From NCBI GenBank assembly GCA_015661795.1, contig DQVJ01000231.1, positions 1-5,364 of the forward strand: a stretch of 5,364 nt of DNA, in the 5' to 3' direction. Every line of letters starts with the position of its first letter. Positions within the stretch are counted from its first letter, which is position 1. The notes under the pieces are model-generated. The model was not told the origin of the DNA. It saw only the letters and a list, made by a program, of their open reading frames with translations, and made no database searches. The stretch comes from Sulfurovum sp. (lineage in GTDB: Bacteria > Campylobacterota > Campylobacteria > Campylobacterales > Sulfurovaceae). Both the position numbers and the translations under genes were made by a program. This document shows, piece by piece, positions 1-5,364 of this stretch.

Positions 1-323
1 ACCTTCAAAACACCATTTTTTCTACCATTCACATATGGTGTTTCCCTAAGGACTCTACCACGTGAATCAAACAAGGTTTCTATACCATGCTTAACCCCAT
101 TTTTTATTTGTACTTTTGAGGTTAATTTACCATCATATCCATATTTTTTAAGTAATCCATTGTGTCCACTTTCATCACTCATAAGTAATTCTGATCTAAG
201 ACCACCACCTGTGTAATACTCTTTTTTTACTTTACCTCCAAAAGGAGTTGAGAGTGTAGGAGTTGAACAAGAAATTAAAAATAAAATGCAAAGTGTAGAA
301 AGAAAAAAGGACAGTTTGTTCAT
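1..323 (-). CDS. Small lipoprotein with YwqK/MORN-like repeats (5' part only)
   Basis: The reading frame starts at ATG 323-321 and stays open to the left edge, giving 107 N-terminal residues; the stop lies outside the window. Residues 1-18 form a lysine-containing start and a hydrophobic stretch ending in the lipobox L16-I17-S18-C19, so Cys19 should be lipidated and the protein anchored in a membrane. Ser at +2 is compatible with the outer membrane by the E. coli rule. After a Ser/Thr/Pro linker come short repeats with the pattern (I/V)-x-N-G-x-K-x-G, seen at about 73-80 and 97-104 and spaced 24 residues apart, separated by an F-D-S-R-G-R-V-L type turn. This is the pattern of the YwqK/MORN-like beta-hairpin family, often labelled 'toxin-antitoxin system YwqK family antitoxin'. 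That label says little about function here, and no toxin partner is visible. An AAAGG ribosome-binding site lies about 9 bases upstream of the ATG. The specific role is unknown. Confidence 0.8.
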   Translation of the reverse strand, partial: MNKLSFFLSTLCILFLISCSTPTLSTPFGGKVKKEYYTGGGLRSELLMSDESGHNGLLKKYGYDGKLTSKVQIKNGVKHGIETLFDSRGRVLRETPYVNGRKNGVLK

Positions 324-355
324 TAAAATAAACCTTTATTTAATTATTGGTAGTT

Positions 356-366
356 AGTATACTATA
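356..366 (-). promoter_or_regulatory. Candidate -10 region for the lipoprotein gene
   Basis: Read on the minus strand, two adjacent -10-like hexamers occur, TATAGT (366-361) and TATACT (361-356), inside the palindrome AGTATACT. Either would start transcription roughly 26 to 31 bases upstream of the ATG at 323. There is no convincing -35 hexamer at the right distance, which is usual for Campylobacterota sigma-70 promoters. Which of the two is used cannot be decided from sequence. Confidence 0.4.
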
Positions 367-389
367 ATTTACTTCAAAAAATATCTTGA

Positions 390-420
390 AAGAAAATAGT
401 CCTAAACTCTCTATTTTCTT
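390..420 (-). terminator. Weak A/T-rich hairpin downstream of typA, possible terminator
   Basis: A perfect 10-bp inverted repeat, AAGAAAATAG (390-399) and CTATTTTCTT (411-420), encloses an 11-base loop. It begins 42 bases after the typA stop codon. Read on the minus strand, it is followed by TCAAGATATTTTTTG, which includes a run of six T but only after an A-containing spacer. The stem has only two G-C pairs, so it should be weak. It is plausible as the typA terminator, and it separates typA from the lipoprotein promoter, but it is not a textbook intrinsic terminator. Confidence 0.4.
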
Positions 421-461
421 CCTTTAAACCACTTAGAATACACTCACTTTACTTCGTAAAG

Positions 462-2279
462 CTATTTAGCATTTTTCTTATCTCTTGCCAACCTTTTACG
501 CACTACAGGGTCAAGTGATTTCTTACGAATTCTGATTGATTCAGGTGTAATTTCAACAAGTTCATCATCTTCTATCCACTCCATTGCAGACTCTAGTGTA
601 ATCGCTCTTGGAGTCACAAGTTTGATGGCATCATCTGCACCTGAGGTTCGCATGTTAGTGAGTTGCTTCCCCTTAAGTGGATTTACATCTAAATCTCCTG
701 GTCTAGCACTTTCACCAATAACCATACCCGAGTAAACTTTGTCTTGCGGACTGATGAACATCACACCACGCGACTGAAGGTTAAATATGGAGAAGGCTAC
801 AGCTTCACCATCATCCATAGAAACAAGTGCTCCTGGTGTTCTAGACTCAACAGTACCAGAGTAAGGTCTATACTCTAAATAAGAGTGATTCATAATACCT
901 TCACCTTTAGTATCTGTCAAAAACTCATTTCTAAACCCGATGAGTCCACGTGCAGGGATCTCGAACTCTAGTCTTACTGTACCATCAGGCATAGGGTTCA
1001 AAGCAGTCATATTGGCTTTTCTTTTCCCTAGTTTTTCAATAGCAACCCCTTGAAACTCTTCTGGAACATCTACAACAAGATGTTCAAATGGTTCCATTTT
1101 TACTCCGTTTTCTTCTTTGGTTACAACTTCTGGACGTGCAAGCATAAATTCAAATCCTTCACGTCTCATATTCTCTGCTAAGATACCTATCTGGAGTTCA
1201 CCACGTCCTGAAACTTTAAAAGAGGCATCACCCATAGGTTCCATACGCATAGCGATGTTTGTTTCCATTTCTTTTTCAAGACGCTCTTTAATCTTGTTAG
1301 AAGTGACATGTTTACCTTCTTGTCCAGCAAGAGGGCCATTGTTTACAGACATAATCACTGAAAGTGTAGGCTCTTCAACATGCATTGGATCTAACGCTAC
1401 TGGATTTACAGGATCACAAACAGAGTCACCTACATCAATGTCATTAAAACCTGCAATCGCTACGATATCACCTGCTTCAGCCTCTTCAATGTCAATTCTT
1501 TCAAGACCTTTAAACCCGATAAGCTTAGATATTCTTGATTTAGACTTGGAACCATCTGCTTTTACAAGAAGATATTCATCCCCTTTTTTTACTTTGCCGT
1601 TAAAAATACGTGTAATACCTATACGCCCAACAAAGTTGTCACTATCAAGGGTAAATACCTGTGCTTGCGTGTCATTGTCTCGTGACCCTTTTGGATAAGG
1701 TACTTTTTCTAAAATAGCTTCAAAAAGTGGGGTCATATCTTTATTTTCATCTTCCATTTCCCACTTCGCATAGCCATCACGCGCTGCTGCATAAAGTACT
1801 GGGAATTCAAGCTGCTCCTCATTTGCATCCAAAGCAACTAGAAGGTCAAATACCTCATCCATCACTCTATCTGGTTCAGAGCCATCTTTGTCAATCTTGT
1901 TTATCACTACCACAGGAATAAGTCCAAATGCAATCGCTTTTTTTAAGACAAATTTAGTTTGAGGCATAACACCCTCTTGTGCATCAACAAGAAGAAGTAC
2001 TCCATCTACCATCTTAAGCACACGTTCAACTTCACCACCAAAATCTGCGTGACCTGGAGTATCGATGATATTAATCTTGTGGTCGCCATAGTTGATAGCC
2101 GTATTCTTAGAAAGAATGGTAATCCCTCTTTCTTTTTCGATAGCATCAGAATCCATCGCTCTTTCCTCTACCTCTTGATGTGCCTCAAACGTACCTGACT
2201 GTTGAAGGAGCTCATCTACGAGTGTTGTTTTACCGTGGTCAACGTGTGCGATAACGGCAATGTTTTTAATTTTTTGCAT
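462..2279 (-). CDS. typA: Ribosome-associated translational GTPase TypA/BipA
   Basis: This 605-residue protein has the usual full length of TypA/BipA, an EF-G-like GTPase that binds the ribosome and helps 50S assembly and stress or cold adaptation in bacteria. All GTPase motifs are visible: P-loop A11-H-V-D-H-G-K-T18, switch I around E50-R-G-I-T54, D73-T-P-G-H77 in switch II, N127-K-I-D130 for guanine recognition, and a G5 region A164-A-A-R-D-G169 in place of the more familiar SA(L/K). A beta-barrel domain II follows, then EF-G-like domains III and V (R-G-E-L-Q-I-G, and P-A-R-G-L-I-G-F-R near residue 445), then the TypA-specific C-terminal domain ending in a basic tail. The start at 2279 is supported by AGGA six bases upstream. 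The protein should act in the cytoplasm. It appears to have its own promoter and sits downstream of the dgt-like gene on the same strand. The sequence looks intact, with no frameshift. Confidence 0.97.
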   Translation of the reverse strand: MQKIKNIAVIAHVDHGKTTLVDELLQQSGTFEAHQEVEERAMDSDAIEKERGITILSKNTAINYGDHKINIIDTPGHADFGGEVERVLKMVDGVLLLVDAQEGVMPQTKFVLKKAIAFGLIPVVVINKIDKDGSEPDRVMDEVFDLLVALDANEEQLEFPVLYAAARDGYAKWEMEDENKDMTPLFEAILEKVPYPKGSRDNDTQAQVFTLDSDNFVGRIGITRIFNGKVKKGDEYLLVKADGSKSKSRISKLIGFKGLERIDIEEAEAGDIVAIAGFNDIDVGDSVCDPVNPVALDPMHVEEPTLSVIMSVNNGPLAGQEGKHVTSNKIKERLEKEMETNIAMRMEPMGDASFKVSGRGELQIGILAENMRREGFEFMLARPEVVTKEENGVKMEPFEHLVVDVPEEFQGVAIEKLGKRKANMTALNPMPDGTVRLEFEIPARGLIGFRNEFLTDTKGEGIMNHSYLEYRPYSGTVESRTPGALVSMDDGEAVAFSIFNLQSRGVMFISPQDKVYSGMVIGESARPGDLDVNPLKGKQLTNMRTSGADDAIKLVTPRAITLESAMEWIEDDELVEITPESIRIRKKSLDPVVRKRLARDKKNAK

Positions 2280-2294
2280 AAAATGTCCTGAAAG

Positions 2295-2310
2295 TAGGGT
2301 AAATACCCTA
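2295..2310. promoter_or_regulatory. Palindrome in the typA leader, possible operator or 5'UTR hairpin
   Basis: TAGGGTA (2295-2301) and TACCCTA (2304-2310) form a perfect 7-bp inverted repeat separated by only two bases. It lies between the predicted typA transcription start (about 2316) and the ribosome-binding site (AGGA, 2289-2286), so it would be in the leader RNA. As DNA it resembles a small dyad operator. As RNA it would be a short hairpin a few bases before the Shine-Dalgarno sequence. No known regulator can be assigned from the sequence. Confidence 0.4.
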
Positions 2311-2322
2311 TGTTTTTCGCGA

Positions 2323-2328
2323 ATTATA
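2323..2328 (-). promoter_or_regulatory. typA promoter -10 box
   Basis: A perfect TATAAT hexamer on the minus strand (2328-2323) lies 44 bases upstream of the typA ATG and would start transcription at about 2316. No good TTGACA-like -35 hexamer is found 16 to 18 bases further upstream, where the sequence is CTCTTATATAG-like. This fits the Campylobacterota promoter style. Confidence 0.6.
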
Positions 2329-2359
2329 TCGAAAAGTTACTATATAAGAGATAAGAAGG

Positions 2360-2400
2360 GTGATGCTCTATAAAGGTGAAACAATTTTATAGAGCATTAC
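2360..2400 (-). terminator. Strong 15-bp hairpin between dgt and typA, candidate dgt terminator
   Basis: The arms at 2360-2374 and 2386-2400 pair over 15 positions with one G-T wobble, including the perfect 12-bp core ATGCTCTATAAA with TTTATAGAGCAT, around an 11-base loop. The hairpin starts 35 bases after the dgt-like stop codon. On the minus strand the following bases are pyrimidine- and T-rich (CCTTCTTATCTCTTAT) but not a true T-run, so termination may be partial. Its end is about 30 bases upstream of the typA -10 box. It could instead be a processing or stability element or a small mobile repeat. Confidence 0.5.
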
Positions 2401-2434
2401 AGGCATCATAATCAGCCAAACTACTTCTCATTGA

Positions 2435-3538
2435 CTAAAGACTTAGTCCATAAATTTCATGGTAGGTTTTCATAGCATATCTGTCAGTCATAGCTGCAAT
2501 ATAGTCTGCAACAATACGCTCCTCTTTTCGCACTGAAAAAAGTTCTTTTTGATGTGGAGGAAGTAGGTTTTTATCCTCTCTAAAAGCTTTATAAAGACCT
2601 TTGATACACTGTTTTCCTGCATGCATTTTACGGGCAATTTTTTCATGTGTATAAAGCGTCTTAAAAAGAAGTTTTTTAAGCCTTTTGAGTTCTGTTGCTG
2701 TCTCTTTAGAAAAACCTACTGGGAGTGAATCTTTTGCATGTAATGTTGCTACTATAGGTTGCTTTTGTCTATATTGTTTCGCGCCATCCTTAGAATGCAG
2801 TATGAAATCTTCTACCAACAGTTTTATGAGTCCTGCTACAAAACGGTGACGGTAAAGTTTCTCGTTTCTATCTATACCTTCACGTTGTACCATCTCATCG
2901 ACTCTTAGACAAAGTGTGTCTTGCAGTAAATCATCAAAGGTAATAAGTCCATATTTAATACCGTCGTCTATATCATGGGAAGTGTAGGCTATCTCATCAG
3001 CATGGTCTACTACCATTGCTTCAAGGCTAGGATGCTTTTCTAAGTCAAAACGTATATCCAAAGTATCTAAAAAAGGTTTTTTATAGGGGTAGGAGTGTTT
3101 AAGTACCCCTTCAAGTGTAGCAAACGTGAGGTTAAGCCCATCGAAGTCTTTATAACGTTTTTCAAGTTTTGTAAGTACTCTAAATGACTGAAAATTATGT
3201 TCAAACCCCAAAGGTCTGCCATCCTCCTTAAGAAGCTTATCTAGCTCATCTCCCCCTACATGTCCAAAAGGCGTATGACCTAAATCGTGTGAAAGGGCGA
3301 TAACTTCTGCCAATGTTTCATTAAGATCTAACATACGAGACAAAGTACGTGCTATCTGTGAAACTTCCAGTGAATGTGTCAGTCGGGTACGAAAATAATC
3401 TCCCTCATGATTTAAAAAAACCTGTGTTTTGTACTCTAAGCGTCTAAAAGAAGAACAATGTAGTACTCTGTCTCTGTCTCTTGCATAGGGGTCTCTAAAA
3501 TCCTCGTCAAATTTAAAAAAACGCTCATTAGGTTTCAT
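2435..3538 (-). CDS. dgt: dGTPase-like deoxynucleoside triphosphate triphosphohydrolase (HD domain)
   Basis: This 367-residue protein belongs to the short dGTPase-like family. These enzymes split dNTPs into a deoxynucleoside and inorganic triphosphate, lowering or balancing the dNTP pool in the cytoplasm. The metal-binding HD set is complete: H55 (in T-R-L-T-H-S), H84-D85 (in S-H-D-L-G-H-T-P-F-G-H) and D180 (in D-H-A-D-E-I-A-Y). The accessory histidines H88 and H93 and the E112-H-N-F-Q-S loop, all typical of the family, are also present. The N-terminal R-D-P-Y-A-R-D-R-D-R-V and F-R-R-L-x-x-K-T-Q-V-F motifs are characteristic. It is much shorter than the roughly 505-residue E. coli Dgt, so substrate preference (dGTP alone or several dNTPs) is not certain. 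Start 3538 has AAGG six bases upstream. It is divergent from thyX across 63 bases with overlapping promoters. No defects are seen. Confidence 0.93.
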   Translation of the reverse strand: MKPNERFFKFDEDFRDPYARDRDRVLHCSSFRRLEYKTQVFLNHEGDYFRTRLTHSLEVSQIARTLSRMLDLNETLAEVIALSHDLGHTPFGHVGGDELDKLLKEDGRPLGFEHNFQSFRVLTKLEKRYKDFDGLNLTFATLEGVLKHSYPYKKPFLDTLDIRFDLEKHPSLEAMVVDHADEIAYTSHDIDDGIKYGLITFDDLLQDTLCLRVDEMVQREGIDRNEKLYRHRFVAGLIKLLVEDFILHSKDGAKQYRQKQPIVATLHAKDSLPVGFSKETATELKRLKKLLFKTLYTHEKIARKMHAGKQCIKGLYKAFREDKNLLPPHQKELFSVRKEERIVADYIAAMTDRYAMKTYHEIYGLSL

Positions 3539-3561
3539 TTAATCCCTTTAGTAAATAGTGC

Positions 3562-3567
3562 TATAAT
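3562..3567 (+). promoter_or_regulatory. thyX promoter, extended -10 (TGC-TATAAT)
   Basis: A perfect TATAAT at 3562-3567 is preceded by TG one base upstream (TGCTATAAT), which makes an extended -10 element that can work without a -35 box. The predicted start is about 3574, leaving a leader of about 28 bases before the thyX ATG at 3602. The -35 position (around 3539-3544, TTAATC) is poor and falls in the ribosome-binding region of the divergent gene. Confidence 0.65.
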
Positions 3568-3571
3568 TGTA
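3566..3571 (-). promoter_or_regulatory. Candidate dgt promoter -10 (TACAAT), overlapping the thyX -10
   Basis: On the minus strand TACAAT (3571-3566) matches the -10 consensus at five of six positions and would start transcription near 3559, about 20 bases before the dgt ATG at 3538. It shares two bases with the plus-strand TATAAT of thyX. In the 63-base gap it is the best candidate for dgt, but it is predicted by pattern only. Confidence 0.45.
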
Positions 3572-3601
3572 TCAAATAAAAATAACATCATAGGCAGAAG
3601 C

Positions 3602-4441
3602 ATGGAAAAAGTAGAAATGTACCATATCGAATATGAAAAGCCCAAAGTCACACTTTTACAAGAATCTGGTTTGGGTGTAGCAGAAATAGCAGCTAGAACC
3701 TGTTATGACTCTTTTGAAAACTCAGAAAATGCTTGTATTAAACGTGCTATGAAACATTTGGATACGGATGCTATCAATAACATTGACGACTCTGACCTAC
3801 TTGCCAATCTTGCTTGGGTACACCACCATCACTCTATCATTGAACATGCCACTCTGTCTTATCTAATACAAGGTACTTCAAGAGGTGTGTTACAAGAACA
3901 TGCCCGTCATAGACTACAAGCAATTTCTGTACGAAGTACAAGATACACCATGTCATCTGTTATCAACGCATTTGTAGCCTCCAAAGAGAGTGAAGAAAGT
4001 TTTTCTTTCTTTTTAGAAAAACTGCTTGGATTTAATCTATTTGTCATTACGGATAGAAACTACTTAGAGATAGAAATAAAAGCCATTTATGATAAATTAC
4101 AATTCCAATATGAAAAAGACAGTGATTTCCTTAAAAATGCTATAGCAAAATCATCTTTACCCTTTATAGAAGAGTGTAAAGGTGATAGTGAAACACTTTT
4201 TCAAGCGTTTCAAATGGGAAAGAAAAAAAGAAATGTAGGCGATGGTTTTAAACATGTGGTTTCAGATAACTGGAAAGTAGACCTGGTTGTTACCTTTAAC
4301 ATACGAAGTCTCAAAAACTATTTTGATTTAAGGGATTCAGGTGCAGCATGGTTTCAGATACAATGGTTGGCCAAAGCCATGAAAGACGTTACCCCACTTA
4401 AATATTTAAAACTCATTGACAAAGAGTATAAAAACAGTTAA
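3602..4441 (+). CDS. thyX: Flavin-dependent thymidylate synthase ThyX
   Basis: ThyX methylates dUMP to dTMP using methylene-tetrahydrofolate, NADPH and FAD; it is the ThyA alternative used by many Campylobacterota. Visible hallmarks are H-S-I-I-E81-H82, S93-R-G-V-L-Q-E-H-A-R-H-R104, and the signature running from R102-H-R to S112-T-R-Y115. In the C-terminal part, N233-I-R-S-L-K-N-Y-F-D-L-R244 supplies the dUMP-binding arginine region. The canonical signature RHRxxSxNExSxRY is altered to A107, S109 and V110, while S112, R114 and Y115 are kept; the S-V pair at 109-110 matches my recollection of H. pylori ThyX. At 279 residues it is clearly longer than that roughly 210-residue enzyme, with extra sequence mostly between residues 118 and 220. 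Four histidines (74-77) precede the S-I-I-E-H motif. The start at 3602 follows a modest purine stretch (GGCAGAAG), and M6 at 3617 is a less likely alternative. The gene has its own extended -10 promoter and is divergent from dgt. Confidence 0.95.
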   Translation: MEKVEMYHIEYEKPKVTLLQESGLGVAEIAARTCYDSFENSENACIKRAMKHLDTDAINNIDDSDLLANLAWVHHHHSIIEHATLSYLIQGTSRGVLQEHARHRLQAISVRSTRYTMSSVINAFVASKESEESFSFFLEKLLGFNLFVITDRNYLEIEIKAIYDKLQFQYEKDSDFLKNAIAKSSLPFIEECKGDSETLFQAFQMGKKKRNVGDGFKHVVSDNWKVDLVVTFNIRSLKNYFDLRDSGAAWFQIQWLAKAMKDVTPLKYLKLIDKEYKNS

Positions 4442-4475
4442 AAGAAGTATTACCTAATAAGTAAAACTCTTAAGC

Positions 4476-4481
4476 TATAAT
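4476..4481 (+). promoter_or_regulatory. Promoter -10 for the L,D-transpeptidase gene
   Basis: A perfect TATAAT lies 26 bases upstream of the TTG start and would begin transcription at about 4488, leaving a leader of about 20 bases. No -35 hexamer is recognisable. The 66-base gap after thyX contains no convincing terminator hairpin, so read-through from thyX in addition to this promoter is possible. Confidence 0.5.
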
Positions 4482-4507
4482 ACAAAAATACTATTGAGGG
4501 AACTATA

Positions 4508-5364
4508 TTGCGTTATTTACATACATTGCTTTTACTTTTATTACTACAGATTCAGATTCAGGCACAAACGCTCTCGATAGAAAACATTTCTACAAATATT
4601 CAAACTTCCCTGCATACCCATTTAAAAGGGCAAAATAAAGAAATTGTAAAACATCTTTATACGCAATCGAACTATAAGCCCATATGGATAGGACAGCACA
4701 ATAGAAAAAAAATGAGTGAACTCATTGCCGCTCTTAAGGATCCTCTTTTTAATTATAAAAATAAATCATTTGATCAAAAAGCTATTGGACGTCTTTTCTT
4801 TCAACTTGATAATAATGAGATTACACAAAGAAAAAAAGTAGCTGTCTATGCAAGGCTCGATCTCATACTCAGTAACTCTTTTGTGCGGCTCGTCAGATTT
4901 ATAGTAGAAGGCGATGTAGACTGGAACCTGGTACAAAAAAAACTTGCCAGCCTAGAACAAACAGATGAGATTAAAGCAAGATGGGAAATGTCTCCAAAAC
5001 GTATTCCTCACCCTGATGTCATTGCAAAAGCTGCACTAGAAGGAAATATAAAAACGTATTTAACTTCTCTTATCCCAATGGAAAAACGGTATAGGAAACT
5101 TGTTGAACTTCTCAAAGCATACCGCGTTATGGATAAGTTCCCCAAAATACCCTATAGCAATAAACCCTTAATGCTTGGAAATAGTGCCTCTCGAATTAAA
5201 AATATTAAACAACGTCTTCAGATTTCTGGTGATTATCCAAAAGATGCGCCCATAGACCGTACATTTGATGAAAAACTCAAACAAGCTGTAATTACCTATC
5301 AAAAACGCTATTTACTAAAAGTAAATGGTATCATAGATAAAACCGTAACATATTATCTCAATCA
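4508..5364 (+). CDS. YcbB-type L,D-transpeptidase, N-terminal part (runs off the window)
   Basis: A frame from TTG 4508 stays open to the right edge, giving 285 residues with no stop. TTG is chosen because GAGGGA (4496-4501) sits six bases upstream, a signal peptide follows at once, an in-frame stop is at 4478-4480, and no ATG lies between them. Residues 1-19 (Arg2, a run of seven Leu at 7-13, then Q-I-Q-I-Q-A19) look like a Sec signal cleaved before Q20, so export to the periplasm is expected. Residues about 45-200 resemble the L,D-transpeptidase scaffold domain (H-L-Y-T-Q-S-N-Y-K-P-I-W60 near its start). Residues 221-285 are a peptidoglycan-binding domain (L-M-L-G-N-S, A260-V-I-T-Y-Q265, N273-G-I-I-D, closing in Y-L-N). 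This order matches YcbB/LdtD-like enzymes, which make 3-3 peptidoglycan cross-links or attach proteins to the wall. The catalytic YkuD domain with its cysteine should lie beyond the window, so activity is inferred. It differs from the Csd6-type proteins of Helicobacter. Confidence 0.85.
   Translation, partial: MRYLHTLLLLLLLQIQIQAQTLSIENISTNIQTSLHTHLKGQNKEIVKHLYTQSNYKPIWIGQHNRKKMSELIAALKDPLFNYKNKSFDQKAIGRLFFQLDNNEITQRKKVAVYARLDLILSNSFVRLVRFIVEGDVDWNLVQKKLASLEQTDEIKARWEMSPKRIPHPDVIAKAALEGNIKTYLTSLIPMEKRYRKLVELLKAYRVMDKFPKIPYSNKPLMLGNSASRIKNIKQRLQISGDYPKDAPIDRTFDEKLKQAVITYQKRYLLKVNGIIDKTVTYYLN

Noticed and set aside
372..389. TTCAA-N8-TTGAA inverted repeat near the lipoprotein promoter
   Set aside because: Five-bp A/T-rich arms are expected by chance here, and it does not match the FNR-type TTGAT-N4-ATCAA spacing.
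447..461. Small hairpin CTTTAC-TTC-GTAAAG just after the typA stop
   Set aside because: It has six base pairs with only two G-C pairs and no T-run on the minus strand; it is too weak to call a terminator.
1117..2198. Open frames on the plus strand inside typA (starting at 1117, 1727 and 1959)
   Set aside because: They are antisense to a fully conserved typA and show no recognisable domain or plausible composition.
2364..2393. Tiny plus-strand frame of nine codons (ATG at 2364) and a 13-codon minus-strand frame ending in the same hairpin
   Set aside because: Both lie within the dgt-typA hairpin, lack properly spaced ribosome-binding sites, and have no sign of coding constraint. A leader peptide is possible but unsupported.
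2433..2448. Inverted repeat GACTAA-AGAC-TTAGTC overlapping the dgt stop codon
   Set aside because: It is a short 6-bp stem, partly coding, with no T-tract after it; it could arise by chance.
4442..4507. Possible thyX terminator in the gap before the transpeptidase gene
   Set aside because: Only the CTTAAG palindrome and a 4-bp stem are present; there is no hairpin followed by a T-run.

Overview
This window is ordinary chromosomal housekeeping DNA from a low-GC Gram-negative bacterium, most likely a Campylobacterota (Epsilonproteobacteria) member of the Sulfurimonas/Sulfurovum/Helicobacter type. Three things point there. The thymidylate synthase is ThyX with an SV-for-NE signature, like my recollection of the Helicobacter pylori enzyme. 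The promoters have good TATAAT -10 boxes but no recognisable -35 boxes. The coding sequence is A/T-rich. The genus cannot be settled from this window.

Layout: three genes point left and two point right, diverging near position 3570. On the minus strand, reading away from that point, are a short-type dNTP triphosphohydrolase (dgt-like, 2435-3538), the ribosome-associated GTPase gene typA/bipA (462-2279), and the 5' part of a small lipoprotein gene with YwqK/MORN-like repeats that runs off the left edge (1-323). On the plus strand are thyX (3602-4441) and then a TTG-initiated, signal-peptide-bearing gene for a YcbB-type L,D-transpeptidase. That last gene runs off the right edge before its catalytic domain (4508-5364).

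The non-coding gaps are short (66 to 155 bases). They hold recognisable -10 elements, a strong 15-bp hairpin between dgt and typA, a 16-bp palindrome in the typA leader, a weaker hairpin after typA, and a very compact divergent promoter whose two -10 hexamers overlap between dgt and thyX. No tRNA, rRNA, CRISPR array, insertion sequence or phage gene was seen.

Functionally, the central pair is coherent. ThyX makes dTMP and the Dgt-like enzyme degrades dNTPs, so the shared divergent promoter would couple synthesis and breakdown of deoxynucleotides. TypA, the lipoprotein and the L,D-transpeptidase are unrelated envelope or translation neighbours. I found no convincing undescribed system. The points most worth a second look are the overlapping divergent promoter, the non-canonical ThyX motif with an enlarged middle region, and the two palindromic elements upstream of typA.
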